From positions 108,447,265-108,511,264 of the forward strand of contig CM067081.1 in NCBI GenBank assembly GCA_034008185.1: a DNA stretch of 64,000 nt, written 5' to 3'. How positions within the stretch are numbered: position 1 is the stretch's first letter; each line of letters starts with the position of its first letter. Position numbers and translations under genes: made by a program. Under the pieces are notes generated by a model, which was given only the letters and a program-made list of their open reading frames with translations, ran no database searches and was not told where the DNA came from. The stretch comes from Gorsachius magnificus (lineage: Eukaryota; Chordata; Aves; Pelecaniformes; Ardeidae). This document shows, piece after piece, positions 24,413-33,299 of the stretch.

Positions 24413-25426
24413 AGGGAGAAATAAAATTTAGCTCTTACAAAAATTTAGCTCTAATCTCTGCCCATTTTCTTGGATAGCTTTAGTTTTCTGGTTCAGTAAC
24501 AGTATATTGAGTCAGTCATCAGCTCTATAGCACAAAGCTTGCCCTCTGACTGGACAAATACTGACAGCAGTGAATGGTGAACAGTAGGTAGGTTTCAATA
24601 GCTTACATAGAGGGTTGTTATCAATGTTTAGCTAAAAGTTTTGTTTATAAGATTATATTAACTGTTTTTTTAGTTAGGTTTGTTTTTTAAGGATACCATT
24701 CAGATGACAGGTATGTATATTTGATTAAATTTATTTTGGAATCATGACTGTTTAAAATGTTTTTAAAACTTTAAAATATATATTTTCCTTTTATCTTCTT
24801 TTACTGATTCTTCTTTCATTTTTTGCTTTGTTCTGTTCCTCTCTTGAGGTTTGACGATAACCAGAAATACAAGACTGCAGATAATTAAGGGGCCTAACCT
24901 ACTCTACAAACTGTTAATTATTGGAAATTGTACTAAATATTAGTACAGAGGTAAACCATAAATCCATTATTTGAGATAAATATAGCATTTAAAAAAGCTT
25001 AACATCTCTGGGTCTTTAATAAGATACATTATGGGACATGAAATCAGTTAAAAGCTTTGCAGAGGCACCTGCAGGTATCTCACTACAGTAATGAAAATTT
25101 CTTCATTAATCCAGAAGTTGTCCCATTTATTTACATAAAATTAGTTGCTTAATCCAACATAAAAGGGGCACTGTTAGAAGACAATTCTATTTTCTGTCTA
25201 CTTACATGTTTAGAGTAAAAGCTATATGTATGCATATATATGTGTGTGTGAATATACATATACATAATACAAATGATATATGCTGCAGAAAATCTACGAT
25301 TTAGCTGAGATGTGACTAAAACTCTTTGCTGACTTTGATAAAGATATAATTACTTTCTGAAATCAGATACATAATTTAAACCCTTGGCTACATTTTGGTA
25401 CTAAGTCGATTTCATTAGAATGTAAC

Positions 25427-25441
25427 AAAAAAAAAAAAAAA
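25427..25441 (+). repeat. A15 homopolymer
   Basis: Fifteen consecutive A followed by gaaaaagg. No LINE or processed pseudogene body was recognised upstream. Confidence 0.85.
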
Positions 25442-26489
25442 GAAAAAGGTTTGTCCTCATAAACAACATCACCGAAGCTAGAAACATACAATAACACTAA
25501 AAAAAGAGTTTCTCATATAATCACACGGCTCAGTGAGCTGGGTTTTTAAGATCCTTGGTTACAGTAAATTATCATGACTCCACTGGTTTCATCTCAGATA
25601 TTTTTGTGCTAAATAAAAATGTATCATGAAATATTGTAAGGCATGAGAAAATTTTGAGAGTCAGTAAAACAGCACTAGTGAGTATATACATACACAGATG
25701 GATTAAAAACTGTCACAAAGAACAGATTTAAGAGTATGCTGTCCTTGAAATCATGAAAAACACTTTAAAAATGTAGGAACTACTATTAGTAGTTATCACA
25801 AAGTTCTATATAAGCATTATAACATATGGCTGAATGCACTGTTTTTCACCCTTAACATGCTTCACAAGCAGACTTTTAAGATGTATATTTCTACCTCTGG
25901 TTCATCACTATCAATATCAACAGATAAGAACAAAGAGGTTTTTTTATATCAAAAGCCTACATAGGCTTGGTGATCTGTAATCCAGAAACACTTATTCCTC
26001 TTCTTTGGCTGAACTATGATAAGACAAGCAGAAGCAGAGTTTTAGAGTTAATGAGATGAATTAACAAATTAATGCCACTGGCTCAGATTTTCTTCAAACT
26101 TCATTCAGAGGAAAGAATTGAATGATGGTTTTATATTCTTTGTAACTGCTGCAGCCACTGAGCCTCGCACGTGGAAGTGGACCTTCCTGAGTCAGGGTCC
26201 TCATGGATATGCCCTTCAGTAGCCAAGAGGCTTATACACTGTAAGAAACTTAGATGGCAGCTGATTTTAGGTCACTGCAGGATGACAGTTAATCTTAGAT
26301 TCGTTTGTTCTAAATATAACACTTCTGTGTTTAAAATGACAATTTGATCCCAAATACCAGCCTCAAGAATTTGTTGGATTGTCATGGACAAACAACCTTA
26401 ATATAGGTAATTTAAGCTGATTTCCTTAATGATCAATTAAAATAAACTTTTAATTACTGTTGTGGCTATTGAGGGGAAAAAAGAAAAAA

Positions 26490-27300
26490 AAGACAACAAA
26501 TAATTAAAACACTTAGGGAAATTCCTTTCTTTCCCCTTTCTTAGGCTCAACTGCAGTTCAGTACCTCTTCTTCCTCCTTTCTGGGCTCAGATTCACTTGT
26601 TTTTGCTGAGGGTTACATGCAGTCTCTCCCAATCCCTTTTGTTAGTCATGTAACTTGAGTTTAGTAATGGCTTATTTCTGCCACTTCCTGCTTTGTATTT
26701 GTTTTCCTTCACTGCTTTGTGTTTCTTATCTGTTCCCTTTGTACCAACATGGGCTCCTCCATGTCCCATGGTCCTTCAGAGGAAACCCTGAAGCAGTGTG
26801 GGCTCCTCTATGGCCCACCATCTCTTTGGGGGCATCCCCACCCCAATGTGGACTCCTCTATGGTCCACCATCCATTCAGAGTCATCCATGTCCTGGTGTG
26901 GTCTCCTCCATGGGCCATGATCCCTCAGAGGTACCTCCTCTGTCATGAAGCACCTCCTTCCAGGAGCGCATCTCCAGACAAGCCCCTAACAGTATGCCTT
27001 TACATGTGTCTTCTCTGTTTTGCCTCCCTTTTCCTCACACATGTCTCCTTGCGTGACTCCTCAGGTGTCTCCTTTGTTTCTGTTCTCTCATGTGTCTCCT
27101 TGTTGCATCTTGTGCCTCTCATTGCTGCTGCCCATTCTTAAACATGTTTGAGCAGCAGTGACACAGGCTACCTCATCTGTTACAGTGCTGAGCCTGGTGG
27201 GCTCTTTCCACTGGTTACTGAGCTGTCATAGGGCAGCTCATGGACTCCCTCCACAGCCCCCTGCCACCCAAATATTACCAGATGTGTCCAGCACATGGTC
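26490..27300 (-). mobile_element. Ancient ERV LTR, minus orientation
   Basis: GC-richer block whose composition and phrases (tttctgggctcagattcact; gggctcctccatgtcccatg; cattcttaaacatg) parallel the minus-oriented LTR at 46.07-47.16 kb. Shared points include the pyrimidine-rich 'ctcc' repeats and the cttaaacatg segment near the promoter end, but this copy is far more diverged. It holds four tandem units of about 49-50 bp. The edges are approximate and no target duplication was found. The plus-strand frames of 97 and 140 codons in it are by-products of the repeat units and not genes. Confidence 0.6.
26745..26942. repeat. Four tandem units of 49-50 bp inside the ancient LTR
   Basis: Units at 26745-26793, 26794-26842, 26843-26892 and 26893-26942. 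Each begins with a TG-ending motif followed by a G(G/T)(G/A)CTCCTC(C/T)ATG-like core, then a CCA(T/C)-containing middle. Units are imperfect (roughly three quarters identical by eye), so the array is old. Confidence 0.75.
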
Positions 27301-27735
27301 CCAGTGTAAAACCTCAGATACAAGCATATATATTAGATTTAATTTAAATACTTCTTTTGTAGGAAAAGGAGGGTAGACATCTGGCTTTTTTATTGAGGTA
27401 ATGATATATTCTTGGGTTTAGTTTTTCTAAATTCAGTTCCTCCTGTTCTACAAGGAAAATAAAGTCTTCCTGGCTTAGCTTGTGCTGCACAGTAAATTGG
27501 ACTGGCCTAATTTTCCAGAAATTTCTATAGATAGAGTAGCATCATTATTTCTGAACTTAGATTACCTGCAATTTTGACTTACAGATTTAATTATGCGTAT
27601 CTTAAAAAGAGTTTCTTGTGCAAACTTTTAGGCTTATGTCTGAAACAAGTTTGGAAGGCTTTCTGAATGCTCTGAAACATACACTGAAACTTTATTTTCC
27701 AATAAGTATGTCTTCTAATATTTTTTTTGGAAAGA
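27301..27735. other. AT-rich spacer, nothing recognised
   Basis: Low-GC DNA between the ancient LTR and an ancient CR1. No feature seen. Confidence 0.5.
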
Positions 27736-28135
27736 GAATTAGTGTATAGCAAACAAAGGAGGGTGAACCTATCTTACATGAACTGACTGAAAGATCTTGG
27801 CATGTTTAGCCTAGCAAAACATAAGATAAGAGGATAGATGATTATTCTCTATAAGTACATCTGGGAATAAACACAAGGGAGAGGAAGGGCTTTTAAGGCT
27901 AAAAGATAATATCAATGCTCGAACAAAGGTATGTAATTTGGCCTGAAAATTGCACTGTAAATTAGATGATTTCTAACCATGAGAAAATGAAGCTGTGAAA
28001 CTGCACCTAAAAGGAAGAGTAAAGAAAAGCTGCAGACATGGAACAGCCCTAATAAAGGGAGATGTGAATATATGAACAAGATCATGTCATGAGTAACCTA
28101 CAGTAGTAAATAACTGGACTTGGTGGTCAAGGAAA
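27736..28135 (+). mobile_element. Ancient CR1-type LINE 3' region
   Basis: An eroded RT C-terminus is legible in order: 'ttggcatgtttagcctagca' (the LFSL block), 'attctctataagtacatctg' (the Y-K-Y-L block), 'tttctaaccatgagaaaatg' and 'catggaacagccct' (the W-N-S block), then 'aactggacttggtggtcaag'. This is the order found in the young CR1 copies. It resembles old amniote CR1 families rather than the young avian ones here. Poly-T DNA follows. Confidence 0.6.
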
Positions 28136-29205
28136 ACCCTGCCTGTTCCTTTCTTTTTTTTTTTTTTCCTGTTGTTGTTTTTTTGTTTGTTTCTTTGTAG
28201 TTTTTTTAATATCTTAACGCTGGATAAGTTTGTTGAGAGCAAATAGACCAGTCATAATCAGGTCTCTTTGGTACTTGTTTCCAGTGTAGATGCACTTTTC
28301 CTTCAGCTCACTCTATAATGAAAAAGCTCACCAAAATGGAACATTTACAATAAAAGAGAATGAATCTTCACCTCAGCTGGTGACAGTGGAGTTCATCTGG
28401 GATACAGAAAACACCAACCACTATTACATGGCACCCATTGTTAAATTTCACATCCCCCTCTAAACAGGTAGAAGAGGTACAAATATATCCTAGAGCTGTT
28501 CTTGATCTCACTGCATGTTTTAGCTCTTGAATTAATCCTTTTGATGTTGGAAAGTCTTCTGTTCTCCTCTAAGCACACAAACCTAATTCCTTACGCCAAT
28601 ATAAGGCACATTATTCATTCTTTGGCACTTTCTTTGTCTGTTATAATGCACAAACAAACATGACAAACACTGGCAGATCTGGCAATGTAATGTGATGTGC
28701 AATTAGTCTTAAAACTGAGCCAGTTATGTACCCTTCATGTATTAGTTTACATGTTACAGTTTTGGAGATCTTCTGTAAGACAAGATTCTGTTTTGTGAGC
28801 ATTTTAAAATTCCATTCCATACACTCAGTGTGATTTTGCTAAGTATATTTATTTCATCTGTTCAGGTTTTCAATTTTCAGAAAATATTTGGGAAAAACAA
28901 GGGATTATAGGTTGAGTTGCCAATAAACTTCCAGTCTTCAATATAATAAAAGAATTTCAATACTAAATCAATCAGTAAATCAAAGGCATATACTGTTTCC
29001 CATGACCTCGCTCCCTCTTCTTCCCCTCCACCCTATACTGAAAACCTGTACATTTGATGCGTCTCCTTATATAACAGCAGCTCCTGTTTCATGACAGCCA
29101 CTCTGAAAGATAAATTCCCAGTTATATCTAGGGCCTATCTTCAGAGGTTCCAAAATCTATACAAATGAGGACTAGATAATGAGAAGATCAGAGGAAAAAA
29201 TAGTA
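28136..29205. other. T-rich tract and AT-rich DNA
   Basis: Begins with a T-rich low-complexity stretch (about 28150-28210), then low-GC DNA without recognised features. Confidence 0.5.
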
Positions 29206-29227
29206 TCAAATCAGAACATATACATAC

Positions 29228-29395
29228 CCTTTCTGCAGCACTAAGGGTAATCTGTCAAAATGAGCTGCAGTTTGCCTCATCTGTTCAATTGTATATTTAT
29301 CTCCTTCCCAGAAATATGTGACTTTTGCTAACAGCTGAGAGGTTGCTACCACATGAACATAACTGTTCTTGTTACTGACCCATAGCAAACGTTCT
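29228..29395 (-). CDS. Candidate internal coding exon, unknown host protein (minus strand)
   Basis: The minus-strand frame is open from about 29428 to 29206. Its translation looks like a globular protein rather than AT-driven noise: LLWVSNKN, then SYVHVVATSQLLAKVTYFW, EGDKYTIEQMRQTAAHFDRL, PLVLQK. It ends at a donor-like AAAGG|GTATGT (exon end 29228), breaking a codon after two bases. The acceptor could be CACTCAG (exon start 29395, giving 168 bp with matching phases at both ends), or AG at 29412 or 29415. The pyrimidine tract is weak for all three. I do not recognise the protein. An in-frame TAA lies just upstream of 29428, so the frame cannot extend further. No partner exon was identified, and the call rests on composition and the donor alone. 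Confidence 0.4.
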
Positions 29396-29428
29396 CTGAG
29401 TGTCCACAGAGCTGCTTCAGCCCACAGG

Positions 29429-30552
29429 AATTTTTATGTCTACATTCACACTGGTAGTTCCCAAAATAAAATGTTCATATTTTCTTGGTTTAAAAAGAAA
29501 CCACACGCCACTACTTCTGTTTCAGCCATAACTATGATGTGGGCAAAGCTAAACATAAATAAACAAAGTTTAACACATCTGTTTTTAATAGCATGTAATT
29601 TCCCCCTTCGAAGTGATAACTTATCTTATTTATTTATCACCACACTACTCAACTGTGCTAAAGTAAAAATTCAAGATCTAGCCAGAGACTAATAATGACT
29701 GTAATCGTATCTGAAAAGTACTGTTCATTACCATCTGAAAATATGGATTCATCCATGTTTCACACTGCTAGAATCTGCACTGTGAAAAGGAATTAGTAAA
29801 ACCTGCCTCAAGTAGAGAACAGGACAAAATTCTGTTACAGGAAAGTTTCAAAAAGTAGGAAAACAATAAAACTGCTAGAAAGGAAATACAGTTTTTGCAA
29901 CTCCTGTAAATTACTTTATTTTCACAGACAGAGGTCTTTCTGTCAACACAAATTTTTTACGCATGTCTGCCAGAATTTATCAGCTCATACTGTTCATTAA
30001 TGCCAGTATAAAACAAAGCCCAGTGCCATTTTAGAACCATCAAATCATACCTAGCAATATTTACTGCCGGGGCCTGAAAGTTTTTTATTCTAGCTTGCAA
30101 ACCTCTCCTCTCCTTTGTGGGCCCATATACGACTCAGATAAAATACTGACATGAGCACTTGCTTATCCTGATGTAAAGTTCATTTAAGTCTGTGGGGATT
30201 GTTCCACTGACATTAATGGGTTTTGTATTGGGCCCTTTTAGCACACTGGCAAGATCCTAAGTCTCCAGGCAACACTCCAAAATCCTTAAAAGGGCATGAC
30301 AAGCAGTCTCACTAAGTGAATGGTACATTCACTATTCCCATCTGATGTGCAACTACCTTTTTAAAATACATGTTTGTACTAAAGTCTCTTCTGTCTGTCT
30401 ATGATGGATGCAGGAACAACCAAGATATATGATCAGCCACACCCTCACAGTTTCTCCTTTTTCTCAAACAGTTAAGTTACTGTTTGTTTCAGTAGGTACC
30501 CAGTAACTAGGGCTCGCATTATTTCTTCAAATCTCAGACACTTTGGAGAAAA
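29429..30552. other. AT-rich DNA, nothing recognised
   Basis: Low-GC DNA between the exon candidate and a (TAAAA)n repeat. The plus-strand 107-codon frame here overlaps the exon candidate antisense and has no support. Confidence 0.5.
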
Positions 30553-30627
30553 AAAAAAAAAGAAATAAAATAAAATAAAATAAAATAAAATAATAAAATA
30601 AAATAACATAAAATAAAATAAAATAAA
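30553..30627 (+). repeat. (TAAAA)n microsatellite next to CR1
   Basis: A-run then about a dozen taaaa units with a few interruptions (taata, taaca). It ends about 30 bp before the 5' end of the next CR1. Confidence 0.9.
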
Positions 30628-30656
30628 CCAAAACACCAAACGACCCCATCCTGAAT

Positions 30657-31446
30657 TGAACCTGATGAAGTTCAACAAGGGCAAGTGCTGAGTCCTGCAC
30701 CTGGGGAGGTCAAACCCCATGCACCAGTACAGGCTGGGGGCTGACCTGCTGGAAAGCAGCTCTGCCGAGAGGGACCTGGGAGTCCTGGTGGATGACAAGC
30801 TGACCATGAGCCAGCAGTGTGCCCTTGTTGCCAAGGCAGCCAATGGTATCCTGGGGTGCATTAAGAGGAGTGTGGCCAGCAGGTCGAGGGAGGTTATCCT
30901 CCCCCTCTACTCTGCCCTAGTGAGAACCCACCTGGAGTACTGTGTCCAGTTCTGGGCTCCCCAGTTCAAGAAAGATGAGGAACTCCTAGAGAAAATCCAG
31001 AGGAGGGCAACAAAGATGATGAGGGGACTGGAGGAAAGGCTGAGAGAGTTGGGCTTGTTCAGCCTGAAGAAGAGAAGACTGAGAGGAGATTTCATCAACA
31101 CGTACAAATATCTCAAGGGTGGACATTGTGAGGATGGAGCCAGACTCTTTGCAGTGGTGTCCAGCGACAGGACAAGGGGCAATGGGCACAAACTGAAACA
31201 TAAGAGGTTTCAGTTGAATATGAGGAAAAAGTTCTTTACTTTGAGGGTGACAGAGCACTGGAACAGGCTTCCCAGGGGGGTTGTGGAGTCTCCTTCTCTG
31301 GAGATATTCAAAGCCCGCCTGGATGATGTCCTGTGCAACCTGCTCTAGGAGAACTTGCTTTAGCAGGAAAGTTGGACCAGATGATCTCCCGAGGTCCCTT
31401 CCAACCCTTGCCATTCTGTGATTCCATGTGATTCTGTGATTCTATG
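30657..31446 (+). mobile_element. CR1 LINE, 5'-truncated, plus strand (lineage A, young)
   Basis: About 790 bp, almost identical to the 9.15-10.22 kb copy where they overlap. It starts inside the RT coding region (aacctgatgaagttcaacaa) and ends with four degenerate copies of the 8-bp tail (ccattctgtg attccatgtg attctgtgat tctatg). Compared with the 9 kb copy it has lost about 19 bp in the segment after the GLE codons, leaving [11 protein letters not shown] in frame. Confidence 0.95.
30659..31348 (+). pseudogene. CR1 RT C-terminal remnant with a shared in-frame stop
   Basis: The frame reads [10 protein letters not shown], then TGA (30689-30691), then continues open for 209 codons from [12 protein letters not shown] to the normal end CNLL and TAG. 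Blocks legible in order are [78 protein letters not shown] and [20 protein letters not shown]. The same TGA occurs at the equivalent codon of the 9 kb copy. RT motifs A-C are absent because of the 5' truncation. Confidence 0.9.
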
Positions 31447-31774
31447 AATTCAACAACAGAAGAAATTTACTGCATGTACCTGGGATCATGCAAGGCAACA
31501 TCATGATAATGCACAATATTTCTTCTTACAGTAGAAAAGAAATGATAAAATAATTTCTAATTTGAGGACAATTAAAGATTGGTCTTCTGGTTACCAACAC
31601 CTTTCTTTGCCTTTTAATCAAAAAAAGGTATAATTAAGATTAAGCTTGATTTAAATTGTGTCTGCATATTTAAATATAGAGATAGTTTAGATAGATAGAT
31701 AGAGAAAGAATATATTTATAGTGTCCTTTTAATTTTAAAACATCATAACATCATCTTAGGAGTCAATTAGTAAC
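31447..31774. other. AT-rich spacer with a (GATA)n tract
   Basis: Short low-GC spacer between two CR1 copies. It holds a (GATA)n tract at 31687-31703 and nothing else recognised. Confidence 0.6.
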
Positions 31775-31797
31775 CCTGTGGTTAGTGTGGGAACCCT

Positions 31798-33297
31798 GTG
31801 CTTGGTGTTCACTGCAGGTTGCCCAATCAAGGGGAACCTATTGATGAAGTCTTCTTACTCCAGCTGCAGGAGGCATTGCGCTCACAGGCTCTCATCCTTC
31901 TGGGAAAATTCAACCACCCCAATATCTGCTGGAAAAGCAGCACAGCGAGCTATAGGCAATGCAGGAGACTCCTGGAGTGCATTGATGATAATTTCTTAAG
32001 CCAGGTAATAAACAGCCCTACCAGAGGGGATGTGATACTGGACCTGATGGTCACAAACACAAGTGAGCTAATCGGTGACATCAAGATTGGAGGCAGCCTG
32101 GACTGCAGTGATCATGTACTGGTGGATTCTGCAGTCCTAAGGGATGTGGGTCAGGCAAAGAGTAAAGTCAGAACCCTGAATTTTAGGAAAGCAAACTTGC
32201 AGTCGTTCAAGGAGTTAGACAATAGCACCCCCTGGGAAACTGCCTGCAGAGGCAAGGGAGCAGAACAGAGCTGGCAGATATTTAAGGATCCTTTCCATAG
32301 AGTACAAGAGCTGTCAATCCCCAGGTGTAAGAAGTCAGGAAAGGAAGGCAAGAGACCAGCATGGATGAGTTGAGACCTGCTGGTAAAACTAGCGGGCAAG
32401 AAGGAAATGCACAGGCAGTGGAAGCAGGGACAGGTATCCTGAGAAGAGCATAGGGATGCTGCCCGGTTGTGTGGGGATAGGATCAGGAAGGGCAAAGCAA
32501 GGTTAAAGCTGAGCTGGGTAAGTGATGCAAAGAATAATGAGAAGAGCTTTTACAGGTATGTCAGCCAGAAAAGGAAAGTCAAAAAAAGTGTACCCTCCTG
32601 GTGAATAAGACTGGCAAACTGGTAGCAAAAGATGGGGAGAAGACTGAGGTACCTAACAATATTTTGCCTCAGTCTTCACTGGCAACACCTCTTCCCATAC
32701 CTCTTGAGTGGATGGACTGCAAGATGGGGACTGGGGGAGCAAAGTCCCTCCTGCTGTAAGAGAAGATCAGATTCATGGCCGCCAGAGGAACCTGAATGCA
32801 CATAAGTCTATGCGACCTGACGAGATGCATCCCAGAGTCCTGAGGGAATTAGCTGATGTAGTTGCCAAGCCACTCTCCATGATATTTGAAAAGTCGCGGC
32901 AGTCAGGGGAAGTCCCTGGGGACTGGAAAAAAAGGAAGCATTTCACCCATTTTTAAAAGGGCAGAAAGGAGGACCCTGGGAACTACCAACCTGTCAGCCT
33001 CACCTTTGTGCCTGGGAAGGACATGGAACAGATCCTCCTAGAAGCTATGCTAAGGCACATGGAGGACATGGAGATGATTCAACACTGCCAGCATGGCTTC
33101 ATGAAGGGCAAGTCCTGCCTGACGAACCTAGTGGCCTTCTATGATAGAGTGACTCTGTCAGTGGACAAGGGAAGAGCTACAGATGTCATCTATCTGGACT
33201 TCTGTAAGGCCTTTGAAATGGTTCCCCATAACATCCTTCTCTCTAAATTGGAGAGATATGGATTTGATGGACAGTCTGTTAGGTGGACGAGGAATTA
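31798..33297 (+). pseudogene. CR1 ORF2 remnant: end of endonuclease and RT N-terminal half
   Basis: The first frame (31798-32373) covers the C-terminal part of the APE-like endonuclease. The 'G-D-F-N-H-P' catalytic block reads GKFNHPNICW, so the Asp is replaced by Lys. Later come TRGDVILDLMVTN and the SDH motif in CSDHVLVD, which is kept. A TGA (32371-32373) follows PAWMS. After decayed linker sequence ([20 protein letters not shown] at about 32820-32880) the RT frame 33008-33297 shows [19 protein letters not shown], then motif [17 protein letters not shown] with its catalytic Asp, then [11 protein letters not shown]. Multiple stops and shifts make it non-functional. Confidence 0.88.
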
Positions 33298-33299
33298 GA
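33293..33299 (+). repeat. Target-site duplication, left copy (AATTAGA)
   Basis: aattaga at the end of the first part of the outer CR1; repeated exactly at 34984-34990 where the outer CR1 resumes. Confidence 0.8.

Larger units (their letters stand above)
18931..26489. other. AT-rich DNA with simple repeats; no gene recognised
   Basis: About 7.6 kb of mostly unique low-GC DNA. It holds a 16-G homopolymer (24397-24412), an A15 run (25427-25441), a TA/TG-rich tract near 25210-25265 and GT-rich stretches near 22637-22675. A mildly GC-richer block at about 21540-21960 contains a short minus-strand exon-like frame, which is discussed and rejected separately. No transposon was recognised. Confidence 0.5.
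31775..33299 (+). mobile_element. Old CR1 LINE, plus strand, 5' part (split by a nested insertion)
   Basis: Begins within the endonuclease region and runs through the endonuclease-RT linker to RT motif A, stopping at gtggacgaggaattaga. The element resumes at 34984/34991 after an inserted minus-strand CR1. The two parts together give about 2.55 kb of CR1. The 5' end is truncated within the endonuclease domain. Divergence and several stops show it is older than the element nested in it. Confidence 0.93.

Noticed and set aside
25427..25446. A15 run as a possible retroposed mRNA tail
   Set aside because: No gene-like body or target duplication was recognised on either side.
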